This document shows, one piece after another, positions 1 through 8,480 of a stretch of 64,000 nucleotides of DNA (the stretch's first letter is position 1; each line of letters opens with the position of its first letter). This stretch comes from Bacteroidetes bacterium HGW-Bacteroidetes-6 (GTDB lineage Bacteria > Bacteroidota > Bacteroidia > Bacteroidales > DTU049): contig PHDB01000006.1 in assembly GCA_002842495.1 (NCBI GenBank), positions 1-64,000 on the forward strand, read 5' to 3'. A program made the translations under genes and the position numbers. The notes beneath the pieces are model-generated. The model did not search any database, had not been told where the DNA came from, and saw only the letters and a program-made list of their open reading frames with translations.

Positions 1-446
1 ACCGATGCCAAATAATACGCTTTTTGTGAGTAGCTGTCTCCATAAGCAAACACATATTTACCCGATGCTTTAAAAGTATCTAGCTGATTTCTGATTGCTT
101 CAACTGTAGCATAACCAGCATTAAGGCCACTCAGATCAAGTAAAATTCCACCAATACGTTCATCGGTTGCTGCATACTTAATAGTAGCAAGAATCTGGTT
201 TAACCCCAGCGATTTTTCCGATTTCATGGCAGCTATATTAAGATTTTCAAACGGATTGTCACTCGAACGTTCAACAATCGTTTTGTTAAGCTCAATAACC
301 AAAACTGTTTTGTCTTGCACCACAATATCTTTTTCGCCCGACGACATCAGTCCGGAGACAACCCCCAACATCACAAAAAATACCACCAAAACAGTAATTA
401 GACATCCTGTCATGGAAGCAAGCATCATTTTAAAAAATTCTTTCAT
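1..446 (-). CDS. sppA: Signal peptide peptidase SppA, 67-kDa type, N-terminal part (runs off window)
   Basis: Only the first ~148 codons are in the window; the gene continues past base 1. Read from the ATG at 446 the protein begins MKEFFKMMLASMTGCL followed by a hydrophobic segment (about residues 13-33), the single N-terminal membrane anchor typical of protease IV. Then come a VVQDKTVLVIELNKTIVE strand and a DERIGGILLDLSGLNAG region, matching the N-terminal domain of long SppA proteins. SppA is a membrane-bound serine protease with a Ser/Lys dyad that degrades cleaved signal peptides; the catalytic residues lie outside the part seen here. The gene is divergent from fba. The ORF-track entry at 226-456 (+) is a shadow of it. 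Family call from sequence recognition; confident. Confidence 0.85.
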   Translation of the reverse strand, partial: MKEFFKMMLASMTGCLITVLVVFFVMLGVVSGLMSSGEKDIVVQDKTVLVIELNKTIVERSSDNPFENLNIAAMKSEKSLGLNQILATIKYAATDERIGGILLDLSGLNAGYATVEAIRNQLDTFKASGKYVFAYGDSYSQKAYYLAS

Positions 447-502
447 TGTCTTTTGATTTTTGGTAATTCCACCGTAAAAATAGCATTTTTTGATTCAATA
501 AA

Positions 503-541
503 AAAAGATACCGGTGAAGAATCATTATTCCGGTATCTTTT
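503..541. terminator. Perfect 12-bp hairpin with A-run and T-run, between divergent genes
   Basis: AAAAGATACCGG (503-514) is exactly complementary to CCGGTATCTTTT (530-541) around a 15-nt loop. With an A-run on the left and a T-run on the right it looks like a bidirectional intrinsic terminator. It lies upstream of both sppA (-) and fba (+), about 170 nt before the fba promoter, so it ends neither annotated gene. It could shield fba or sppA from read-through, act in the sppA leader, or be left over from a lost gene. Confidence 0.6.
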
Positions 542-711
542 GCAAATAAACCAACCAAGGTTAATGCTCAGACGAATTACATAATGCAAAAGTTACAGCT
601 TGATAGAAAATTTTTATAAAGGAAGAATTCCATTCATCACAAAAGCAAAACACTGGTCATTTTATCTGCATGATACATATTATTTATTCGGCTGAATTTT
701 TCAGTGTTTAT

Positions 712-719
712 TATCTTTG
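712..719 (+). promoter_or_regulatory. Bacteroidota -7 box for fba
   Basis: TATCTTTG fits the TAnnTTTG consensus and ends 13 nt before the ATG at 733. Transcription should begin near 722, giving a leader of about 10 nt. A T-rich stretch 15-20 nt upstream may serve as the -33 element. Confidence 0.6.
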
Positions 720-732
720 AAAAAAAATTGTC

Positions 733-1815
733 ATGGAAAAATTGTCATCATTGATTAAACCCGGTTTTGTTTTTGGCGAAAGCATGCGTGTTTTGCTTAA
801 TTATGCAAAAAAGAATCAATTTGCCATTCCGGCCGTAAATGTGGTTGGAACTGATTCGGTTAACGGGGTTTTAGAAGCAGCTAAAGCTGTGAATTCACCT
901 GTTATCCTGCAATTTTCAAATGGTGGTGGGCAGTTTTTTGCAGGTAAAGCACTACCCAACGATACTTATCAGGCAAGTATTGCCGGTTCCATCTCGGGAG
1001 CAATGCATATTCATCATATGGCTGCTTTGTATGGTGTACCCGTAGTGATCCATACCGATCATGCTGCAAAAAAACTTCTTCCATGGATTGATGCATTGCT
1101 CAATGCCGGCGAAGAATTCTATAAAAGCTTTGGGAAACCATTATTTTCGAGCCACATGCTCGATTTGTCGGAAGAACCTCTCGAAGAAAATATCGAAATT
1201 TGCAAAAAATACCTTTCTCGCATGTCGAAGATTGGAATGACACTTGAAATAGAACTTGGCGTTACCGGTGGCGAAGAAGATGGTGTGGACAATACACATG
1301 TTGATAATGCAAAACTGTACACACAACCCGAACATGTGGCCTATGCTTACGAAGAACTCAGTAAAATTTCGCCCGATTTTACCATTGCTGCTTCTTTCGG
1401 AAACGTTCATGGGGTTTATAAACCCGGCAATGTAAAACTCGAACCGGTTATTCTGAACAATAGCCAGCAATACATTCGCGAAAAATACAATACAGCAACT
1501 GAAAAGCCTGTCAATTTTGTATTTCATGGCGGCAGCGGTTCCTCTCGCGATGAAATTCGCGAAGCCATTAGCTACGGTGTTATTAAAATGAATATAGATA
1601 CCGATACTCAGTGGGCTTTTTGGGATGGCGTGAAAAATTATTACAAAAAGAACGAAGGCTATCTTCAAGCTCAAATTGGCAACCCTGACGGTGACGATAA
1701 GCCCAATAAGAAATTCTACGACCCACGTGCCTGGCTGCGCGAAGGGCAGAAAACACTGGTGAATCGTTTGCACATAGCTTTCGAAGATTTGAATGCTCTT
1801 AATCGCTATGAATAA
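733..1815 (+). CDS. fbaA: Class II fructose-bisphosphate aldolase
   Basis: Zn-dependent aldolase that cleaves fructose-1,6-bisphosphate to dihydroxyacetone phosphate and glyceraldehyde-3-phosphate, and runs in reverse in gluconeogenesis; cytosolic. The 360-residue length and sequence fit the class IIA (E. coli FbaA-like) subgroup. Visible motifs: VVIHTDHAAKK (about residues 104-114, with the catalytic Asp and a Zn-binding His), an ELGVTGGEED block (~175-184), FGNVHGVY, the FHGGSGSS phosphate loop, and NIDTDTQWA near residue 288. The start at 733 follows a TATCTTTG box by 13 nt. The stop overlaps the next gene, a DUF1858 protein, by 8 bases, so the two are probably translated from one transcript. 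Nothing looks degraded. Confidence 0.95.
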   Translation: MEKLSSLIKPGFVFGESMRVLLNYAKKNQFAIPAVNVVGTDSVNGVLEAAKAVNSPVILQFSNGGGQFFAGKALPNDTYQASIAGSISGAMHIHHMAALYGVPVVIHTDHAAKKLLPWIDALLNAGEEFYKSFGKPLFSSHMLDLSEEPLEENIEICKKYLSRMSKIGMTLEIELGVTGGEEDGVDNTHVDNAKLYTQPEHVAYAYEELSKISPDFTIAASFGNVHGVYKPGNVKLEPVILNNSQQYIREKYNTATEKPVNFVFHGGSGSSRDEIREAISYGVIKMNIDTDTQWAFWDGVKNYYKKNEGYLQAQIGNPDGDDKPNKKFYDPRAWLREGQKTLVNRLHIAFEDLNALNRYE

Positions 1816-2017
1816 GCAAATCGATAAAAACATAAGTATTGAAGAATTAGTGGATTTTCTGCCAGCGTCGGTTTCATTTCTCCGCGAGAAAGGAATTGTT
1901 TGTATTCTTTGTGGTGAGCCTGTATGGGGAACTCTCTCTGAATTAGCTACCACAAAAGGATTCAGCAAGGAACAAATTGACAGCCTTGTGAATGAGCTCA
2001 ATAATCTGAATAAGTAA
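1808..2017 (+). CDS. DUF1858-type redox-disulfide domain protein
   Basis: The ORF track opens at 1793, but the ATG at 1808 (MNKQIDKNISIEELVDFLP) is the better start; it overlaps the aldolase stop by 8 bp and gives 69 residues. The whole protein is one small helical domain with a CxxC-type centre (IVCILCGEPVWGTL) and a C-terminal FSKEQIDSLVNELNN helix. This is the layout of DUF1858 proteins, also called hybrid-cluster-associated redox disulfide domains, which occur alone or fused to nitric-oxide or Fe-S related proteins, mostly in anaerobes. The two Cys residues may be redox-active. Biological role unknown; coupling to fba suggests co-expression only. Followed directly by a strong terminator. 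Confidence 0.75.
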   Translation: MNKQIDKNISIEELVDFLPASVSFLREKGIVCILCGEPVWGTLSELATTKGFSKEQIDSLVNELNNLNK

Positions 2018-2031
2018 AGGGATAAACAAAA

Positions 2032-2066
2032 AATAAAAAAGTCGCTTCGATGAAGCGACTTTTTTG
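2032..2066. terminator. Bidirectional intrinsic terminator
   Basis: GTCGCTTC-GAT-GAAGCGAC (2041-2059), flanked by A8 on the left and a T-run on the right. It lies between the convergent DUF1858 gene and the large T9SS cargo gene and can serve both strands. Confidence 0.9.
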
Positions 2067-2087
2067 TTTAAAATACTTGTATAAGCT

Positions 2088-5000
2088 CTATGGCAGTGTT
2101 ATCTTCTTTGAGGCAGAAGACTCTTTCGATTCGACTCGTACCATATAAGCACCAGCAGCAAACAACGAGCGAGGAACCGAAACCGTTACAAATTCATCGG
2201 TTCCGCCATAATAAAGTTCGGTGTGAATATTACGGCCAATGGCATCGATAAACTCAATTTTATAAACTTGATCTTTCAATGCATCAAAGCTCACCAATAC
2301 ATTGTCGAGAGTTGGAGCTACATTGAAATTTAAAAGTCCGGACTGAGCATTGCAATTAGAACTAAACACAGGAGTATATTCATAATCGCCATTATAGTCT
2401 ACCTGCTTAATACGGTAATAGTTGGTAGGAACAGTGATATTGTCGTCTTTTACCGAGTAATACTGAGTAATGCTGGTTGTACCCTGGCACGACATAGTAC
2501 GGATTGGACTGAAGTTCTGTCCATCAATCGATTTTTCAACCACAAAATGGTCGCAGTTTTGCTGTGAAGCAGTTGCCCAATTAATTCTTACTTCATCTCC
2601 AGAACACACCGCATCCATACTCAGGTACTGCACAGGCAAGCCTGTATTGATAAACACAGTAACGCCGTCGGTTCCATTTGAAGGACAAGATGGGTTACCG
2701 CCAGTAACGGTAACAGTATATACGGTCTGAACAACCGGACAAACATTAATTGTTTGCTGTGTTTGCTCTGCAACTGATAATGTAGGATCGACAGGGCTTG
2801 ACGACCATTGATAGCTTGTTCCACCCGATGCAGAAAGAGTTGCACAACCCGGAGGTGTTACAGTTTGATCCATTCCGGCATCTGGTACAAGTACGCCCGA
2901 TCCCGAACCGGCACCAATTATATAATCGCATACATCGCCTGCCCAACCATCAATCATAAGATAGTATGTTGTGCCAACAGTTAAGCCAGTTGCTGTAACA
3001 GTTCCATCCACCATCACTCCAGGATTCCAGCAGTTAGAATAAGATACAAAGGTATTGCAATCGGTTGTGCCATATATTTCCATTTGAATACCCCAGTTGT
3101 TTGTACAATTCGATACCCAGATGTTTAAAGTAGCTGTAACATCTTCGGCAACAAATGAAAGCCATGAGTTATTATCGAGCGAACCACAGAATAAAGTTCC
3201 AAGGTTTCCGGGTGAATCCATATCATAGGTAGCACTTGTATTACCACAATAACCATTAAAATTACAAATTGGCACAGCCTCGCCGCAATGATCGCCAGCT
3301 GCAGGATTGGTTACACACGAAGGAATTGCAGGCGGTTCATAGGCACAAATGCCAAAAGTTCCATTATTGTCATTGCCAGCTTCCCAAAAACGAATCCAAA
3401 TTGTACTTCCAGGAGCTTGACCCGTTAGAACGATTTTAGGCATTAAGCCATTGTCGCTATCGTCGGCATCACATTCAATAAGTGTAAGCGAATTACAGTT
3501 TGGTCCGCTATACACAGCCATTGAACCGTCAAGAACAACTCCTGTTTGAGTATCGAATGCAATATTTCCTGAACCGGGTACTACTGCAGTAAACCAAACA
3601 TCTCCTCCCGAATAAGAGCCACAGGAAGGAGCCGGATTTGTTGAGCCGCCGGCACAGGCATTTGTTGAGTTGGTGTATGAACAGGTAGCTGTAACAGTAA
3701 GCGGTGTTGCTCCACATGGGTCATCATTGGCAAGACCACCGGCAGGTGCTGAAATATTCAATGTATAGGGATTACATGTAGGCGACGCATAAGAGTCAAT
3801 AATCAGGTAATAGGTCACACCGGCAGTAACTCCAACACACATCGACTTGTTGCCTGTTGAGCTTTGAGCATAGGCAACGCAAGCTCCACCCTGCCCCAAT
3901 ATCGGACATCCATTATAAAGCATTAAGCCTGTCCATGTTCCGGTAGAAGTGAGATCAATAGTTACAGAACCCGATGTAGAAGGAGTAAATGTATAAACAA
4001 TATCCTCTCCTGTATAATAGCTGCTGGAACCGCAAACTGTTGTATTTGCCGAAGTTAGGTTATCAACCTGACCACATGTAGTAAGCAAACCACTGTTGTA
4101 TGGCAAAGCTGCAATATTTGTTAAGCCAGTTCCAATACCAATAACACACAAATCTTTGATTTGACGACGGCCGGCTGGAGCTTGAGTAGAAGGAGTCCGG
4201 GCGGTTCCTCCAATTGTAATGCTATTGCACTCTGCATCAACATAATTATTGATAACTGCTGTGGGAGAAATATCGTATGTAATCCAAAAATAATTGGTTC
4301 CATAACTCAGCGTAAAAGGAATACTCACCCCAGAATTGAAGGTATAAGCCCCTGAAGGATTATTGATAGTTGAACCAATCTGAGTTGTGGTTGCAAAAGT
4401 TGATGACAGACCGGTTGACCAGAGTTTCACATTCGTAATATCAGATGGAAGCGTGGTTCCATTGGTATTGAATGTGAACGAAGAAACGGTGAGCGGATTA
4501 GCAGCTCCGGTTGTGACAATCTGAACACCGACAATTTCCTGATAAGTGCTTCCACGACCAACATCGGTTGTTACAGTTTGTGTTGTGGTACACGACACAT
4601 ATGACATTGGAGAGGCTGCTATAATATTAATTGTGTAATCTTCTGTTTCGCCCCACGTATATGTTCCACATGGTGTTGATGATGAAGATTCGACACAAAC
4701 AACTCGCATGAGCGTATTGCCAAGTGTTGCTGTTACTGGAATTTGAATAATTGCACTGGTTGTATTCGGCAAAGCAGGATTTGCATAAGCAAAAACAGAA
4801 AACGATTCTCCAGCATCGGTTAACAAGCCATTGTGGTTGAAATCGATATACACATCAACACGATGACTGTAAGCTGTTCCTCCAATGGTTACAGAAATCG
4901 GAACGGGTTGCCCCTGCTCAACACTTGGAACCGGAACTGCCGAAGCTTGCCAATTGCTATACATACCAGCGGTACCTGTAGCAACACCTTGTGTTCCTGT

Positions 5001-7043
5001 TAGGTTTACTGTAGCACTGGTGTTGTTTATTGTTCCAAATGTAACATTTGTTATATCCATGTCGCTGGTGCTGGTTGCACTGGATGTACAAAAGCAAGTT
5101 AAAAACGAATTGATGGTAATAAGCTGGCTTGGCGAATTGGTGGAAGATCCACTGTTGGTACAAGTTACAACTCTTCTGTAGTATGTGTCGGCAGCTGGGG
5201 TAATAGTGAGCGTTGACTGTGTTTGTCCAATAATGTTTGTCCATGTTGCATTATCGGGCGACGACTGCCACTGATAGGTCAATCCACAACCGGTTGGTCC
5301 ACTTGCAATACTTAGAGTAACTGCTGTACCCGGGCAAACCGCAGTAGCTGTAGCCGAAATGGTTCCGGCAGCTGGCACACCAGCACAAGCAGTTGGTGTT
5401 GTTTTGGTAATTTGAATATTGGGTCTGTTTTGCGATAAAGTACCTGTTCCCGTTGGGGCTGTATTATCGGCATAATAGTATTCATGCTGATTGCTACCAG
5501 TATTTGTATAATAAAAATATACTGTCGATCCAGCGCCCGTACTTCCAAAGTTTGCTTCGCACAAAACAATAATATTATCTGAACAATAATCGTAATCAGT
5601 TATGTCAAATGTTTTCCAGCCTGTAGGGGTAAACTGCGTTGTTGCATTGTATACCAATGTGGCACCCGTAATCATATCGGCCCACGTTTCAGTAGAAAGT
5701 GTTGAAGCCGGAGTTGATTTAATGTAAATTTTAACCGGAATATTGGCCGTTGTTGCAGTAGAAACATACCACGCTAAATGTGTCAATTTGCTTGCAGCAC
5801 CGATTTCAGCTGCAGTATACAATGATGCACTTCTTGTATAGCCATAGTTGGTATAGAAGGGGTAGGTTTGTGTTGATGTTCCGGCACCAATGGTACTGAT
5901 ATTCAATATTTGTCTATTACCAGCCACTGTTGTTGGTACCGGAGTACGAGCCGATCCTCCTGCTGTGAGGGAAGAGCATGTTGCATCAACAAAATTGTTA
6001 ATAGTAGCTCCAGCAGTAATATCATATGTCAACCAAAAATAGTTGGTTCCCCCTGCCAGAGTCTGTGTAAAACCATTAATTGTAAAGGCTCCGTTGGGTG
6101 CGGCAAAAGTTGATCCGACCTGAGTGGTTGTTGCAAAAGTACCACTGGTTCCGGTGTACCAAAGCTTGGCATTTTGAATATCGGTCGCTGGAGCAGTGGT
6201 TCCGGTAGTATTAAATGTAAAAGATGTTGCTGTAATAGCACTATTGGTACCAGTAGTTACAATCTGAATTCCAATTATTTGTCGGTTGGTCTCTCCCGGA
6301 GCAACCGAATTGAAGTTGGTTTGAGTGACTGCACTGGATGTATAAGACATATTTACAGGTGTCCAGGTAAATATCCCCGTCGGGTTTCTTACTGCAGAAT
6401 TGCCTGTCAACATAGCATCGGTATTTGCAGCACCTGCGGTTGAAGAAGTCCAGTTTGTATTTGTTGCTTTGGTTCTATTGTTAAAATCGGCACTGCTCGA
6501 GCCCCGAAGACCTACTTGAAACGAATTGCTGGCAACAACAGTAGTAGAGGCATATTTAATCTGAATAACGTTGGTGGTTTCATACAAAATTATCTGAAAA
6601 GAGTAATCATCAGCTCCACCATATTTTTCATAATGTTGCCACTCAACAACAAATGTTCTGTTAGGAGCCGATCCAAGAGTTTGCGAACGCAATGTTCCCG
6701 TAGAAAGGCCTTGTAGGTCAGCACCTAAAGCTGAAATCACATCGTTTGACGTTCCCGTACTTAATGGATAATAACCAGAGCTCACCGATGAACCCATTGC
6801 AATAAATCCATCATTGCAGATACTCACTGATGTGTAATTTGTCCCATTATAATTAAATGTAAAACCGAGAGCAATATTATTATAAACTCCATAATCCGTT
6901 GTTCCGCTGGTATGAGTTGTGTAGCCAGAAGACAGGTACGTAGGACTTCCTGCAGCCTGTGCAAATGTATAAGACGCCACCTGCGCCTGCATCGAAGCGC
7001 CAGAAATGACTAAAAATGTAAATATTACTAATATTTTTCTCAT
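2088..7043 (-). CDS. Giant modular secreted protein with type A T9SS sorting tail
   Basis: 1651 residues, presumed T9SS cargo displayed on or released from the cell surface. Order of modules: signal peptide (MRKILVIFTFLVISG to about residue 20); a beta-sandwich block with SICNDGFIAMGS; two copies of a module ending in TNYFWLTYDI(T/S) (about residues 235-380 and 815-960), resembling the N-terminal domain of BNR-repeat neuraminidases; an Ig-like stretch; a GEVED-type block with DVYIDFNHNGLLTDAGE and GETEDYTI (~690-805); PPC-like modules with DVWFTAVVPGSG and SWLSFVAED; a PKD-like segment after VPDAGMDQTV; and a C-terminal region opening LPVQYLSMDAVCSGDEVRINW and ending in a sorting domain (AAGAYMVRVESK). 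No enzyme active site was recognised, so adhesion or scaffolding is inferred. It overlaps the upstream small exported protein gene by 4 bp (ATGA), implying translational coupling. Confidence 0.85.
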   Translation of the reverse strand: MRKILVIFTFLVISGASMQAQVASYTFAQAAGSPTYLSSGYTTHTSGTTDYGVYNNIALGFTFNYNGTNYTSVSICNDGFIAMGSSVSSGYYPLSTGTSNDVISALGADLQGLSTGTLRSQTLGSAPNRTFVVEWQHYEKYGGADDYSFQIILYETTNVIQIKYASTTVVASNSFQVGLRGSSSADFNNRTKATNTNWTSSTAGAANTDAMLTGNSAVRNPTGIFTWTPVNMSYTSSAVTQTNFNSVAPGETNRQIIGIQIVTTGTNSAITATSFTFNTTGTTAPATDIQNAKLWYTGTSGTFATTTQVGSTFAAPNGAFTINGFTQTLAGGTNYFWLTYDITAGATINNFVDATCSSLTAGGSARTPVPTTVAGNRQILNISTIGAGTSTQTYPFYTNYGYTRSASLYTAAEIGAASKLTHLAWYVSTATTANIPVKIYIKSTPASTLSTETWADMITGATLVYNATTQFTPTGWKTFDITDYDYCSDNIIVLCEANFGSTGAGSTVYFYYTNTGSNQHEYYYADNTAPTGTGTLSQNRPNIQITKTTPTACAGVPAAGTISATATAVCPGTAVTLSIASGPTGCGLTYQWQSSPDNATWTNIIGQTQSTLTITPAADTYYRRVVTCTNSGSSTNSPSQLITINSFLTCFCTSSATSTSDMDITNVTFGTINNTSATVNLTGTQGVATGTAGMYSNWQASAVPVPSVEQGQPVPISVTIGGTAYSHRVDVYIDFNHNGLLTDAGESFSVFAYANPALPNTTSAIIQIPVTATLGNTLMRVVCVESSSSTPCGTYTWGETEDYTINIIAASPMSYVSCTTTQTVTTDVGRGSTYQEIVGVQIVTTGAANPLTVSSFTFNTNGTTLPSDITNVKLWSTGLSSTFATTTQIGSTINNPSGAYTFNSGVSIPFTLSYGTNYFWITYDISPTAVINNYVDAECNSITIGGTARTPSTQAPAGRRQIKDLCVIGIGTGLTNIAALPYNSGLLTTCGQVDNLTSANTTVCGSSSYYTGEDIVYTFTPSTSGSVTIDLTSTGTWTGLMLYNGCPILGQGGACVAYAQSSTGNKSMCVGVTAGVTYYLIIDSYASPTCNPYTLNISAPAGGLANDDPCGATPLTVTATCSYTNSTNACAGGSTNPAPSCGSYSGGDVWFTAVVPGSGNIAFDTQTGVVLDGSMAVYSGPNCNSLTLIECDADDSDNGLMPKIVLTGQAPGSTIWIRFWEAGNDNNGTFGICAYEPPAIPSCVTNPAAGDHCGEAVPICNFNGYCGNTSATYDMDSPGNLGTLFCGSLDNNSWLSFVAEDVTATLNIWVSNCTNNWGIQMEIYGTTDCNTFVSYSNCWNPGVMVDGTVTATGLTVGTTYYLMIDGWAGDVCDYIIGAGSGSGVLVPDAGMDQTVTPPGCATLSASGGTSYQWSSSPVDPTLSVAEQTQQTINVCPVVQTVYTVTVTGGNPSCPSNGTDGVTVFINTGLPVQYLSMDAVCSGDEVRINWATASQQNCDHFVVEKSIDGQNFSPIRTMSCQGTTSITQYYSVKDDNITVPTNYYRIKQVDYNGDYEYTPVFSSNCNAQSGLLNFNVAPTLDNVLVSFDALKDQVYKIEFIDAIGRNIHTELYYGGTDEFVTVSVPRSLFAAGAYMVRVESKESSASKKITLP

Positions 7044-7621
7044 TTCACTTCCCCCTCTTTTTTGTTCAACAATTCGGCTTCGCGCACAAGAGGCTCTATC
7101 AGCTCATACTTCTCATATGAGTAGATTCTTATCCATTCCAGCACCTCTTCTTCATATCTTCGCTGATCCGATTCAGCATTGCCTGTATTTTTCTTACGCG
7201 GAAAAGAATTGAAGAGTATCTGAAAATCTTCGTCGGAAAGCGAAGTGGTGTTCATTTTTCCTGCTATGTAAACTACTGCATCAGGATTTTTTTGCTTCCA
7301 AACTTCAACGCCCATACTATAACGAACAGAATCCTGTTTCGCATTTCCTGTACTCAGAAACTGAGGAAAATAACGATTGTTCATCACCCAGCGCTCTAAA
7401 CGTCTTTCGTAATCGCCTTCTTCGGGCAATGGAAAAAGATGTGTTGAAACATACGCCTGATACTCATCAGAACCAGCATCGGCCTTAGGAAAAGCCGGAT
7501 CGATAAATGCAGAGGGCACCTCAAATATTTTGCCCTTGTGCTGCATTTCAACATTAGTTTGCGATTGTAGCACTCCACCAATACAAAAAAGTATTAGCAA
7601 AAACACCAGAGTTTTATCCAT
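7040..7621 (-). CDS. Small exported protein of unknown function with internal repeats
   Basis: Start chosen at 7621 (MDKTLVFLLILFCIGG), not at the track start 7654, because a TAnnTTTG promoter box at 7657-7664 would place the transcript start near 7654. The 193-residue product has a signal peptide cleaved after about residue 20 (LQSQ). The mature part is soluble and acidic and contains a recurring motif: FPQFLSTGNAKQDSVRY and FPRKKNTGNAESDQRRY are clear copies, each followed by V..W, and FPKADAGSDEYQAYV is a diverged third. I do not recognise the family. The stop overlaps the start of the giant T9SS protein by 4 bp, so the pair is a two-gene unit; a chaperone, accessory or surface-partner role for the giant protein is possible but only inferred. 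Confidence 0.75.
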   Translation of the reverse strand: MDKTLVFLLILFCIGGVLQSQTNVEMQHKGKIFEVPSAFIDPAFPKADAGSDEYQAYVSTHLFPLPEEGDYERRLERWVMNNRYFPQFLSTGNAKQDSVRYSMGVEVWKQKNPDAVVYIAGKMNTTSLSDEDFQILFNSFPRKKNTGNAESDQRRYEEEVLEWIRIYSYEKYELIEPLVREAELLNKKEGEVK

Positions 7622-7654
7622 TACAGATTTCCCCAAAAAAATTTTATCCCCCAT

Positions 7655-8106
7655 GACAAAAATATTTCAGTTAATTTAAAGTCTCAATTTGCAAATATAT
7701 TGATTCTGCTGAAATGTGACATTTTATCACAAAAAACACAAATAGTGAGATGAAAAACCAAAGACCCATGCTCAACATCACATCTTTGTCTTTTTATATA
7801 AAATATCTCAATATTCCAGAGATTGAAGCTATCTCGTTTTCTCTTTAGAGTTCTAATTAAATAGAAAGTAAAATCAACCTAATGATTATAGTTGCTAAAA
7901 ATCTAGTAATTAATAATAAAGTTTAATAAAATTTCATATTATCAGTTTTTACTGATTTATGATAAAACAAACCTTCACGCAAAATGAAGAATTGCTTTTA
8001 CCATTTTATTAACAATAATCATACTCCATTCTTCTTTTTCCGAAATAAACCATTTTGAAAAAAAAGCGTCTAACCTGCAATAATTAACAAGTGGGGGAAA
8101 TTTCAT
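7655..8106. other. Gene-free AT-rich divergent region
   Basis: About 450 bp between two divergent cassettes. The left end holds the minus-strand promoter described separately. The rest is very AT-rich with no ORF, no clear hairpin and no exact TAnnTTTG box before the plus-strand gene at 8107. That gene has only an A/T-rich leader with AAGTGGGGGAAATTTC just before its ATG. Regulatory sites shared by the two cassettes would be expected here but none is recognisable. Confidence 0.5.
7657..7687 (-). promoter_or_regulatory. Promoter of the minus-strand T9SS cassette
   Basis: On the minus strand TTG (7685-7687), a 20-nt spacer and TATTTTTG (7664-7657) match the Bacteroidota -33/-7 pattern. It supports a start of the downstream gene at 7621 with a leader of roughly 30 nt. 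Confidence 0.6.
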
Positions 8107-8469
8107 ATGCGGATTTTTGCATGTATTGCAATTGTTATGCTTTTAGCGTTAAGTGCCAAAGCTCAACACAAAACAGAACCAAAGCCAGAAGGAATTTATG
8201 AATCCATTATCGGAGTGGTGACCGACAGCCCGGACGATTTCTACAAAATAGTGGATTTCTTGCGCGAAGCAGATGGTATTTATGTGGAAAGTTACTGCTT
8301 TCAAAACAAGCTTATTTCTATTGTTTTTCTCAAAGAAAAATTTAAAGAATTAAATGAAGTGTTCTTTTTCATTCAGAGCTATTTTACAGATGCAAAATGC
8401 TTTGATAAAAGCATGACAAAAGACACGTACAAAAAGGAATGCAATTCGGAACTGGCTAAACAAAAGTAA
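8107..8469 (+). CDS. Small exported protein of unknown function
   Basis: 120 residues with a clear signal peptide (MRIFACIAIVMLLALSAKAQ). The mature part has a short basic linker (HKTEPKPEG) and one compact alpha/beta domain (IYESIIGVVTDSPDDFYKIV, then EADGIYVESYCFQNKL and IVFLKEKFKELNEVFFFIQ), ending in a Lys-rich tail with two Cys. I do not recognise the family. It sits 11 bp before the 1283-residue T9SS cargo gene on the same strand and so is likely co-transcribed. It mirrors the small exported gene at 7040-7621, but the two small proteins show no visible similarity. Confidence 0.75.
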   Translation: MRIFACIAIVMLLALSAKAQHKTEPKPEGIYESIIGVVTDSPDDFYKIVDFLREADGIYVESYCFQNKLISIVFLKEKFKELNEVFFFIQSYFTDAKCFDKSMTKDTYKKECNSELAKQK

Positions 8470-8480
8470 AACCATTTGGT

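Noticed and set aside
226-456. 76-residue plus-strand ORF at the left edge
   Set aside because: Antisense to the start of sppA, whose minus-strand reading gives a clear family match.
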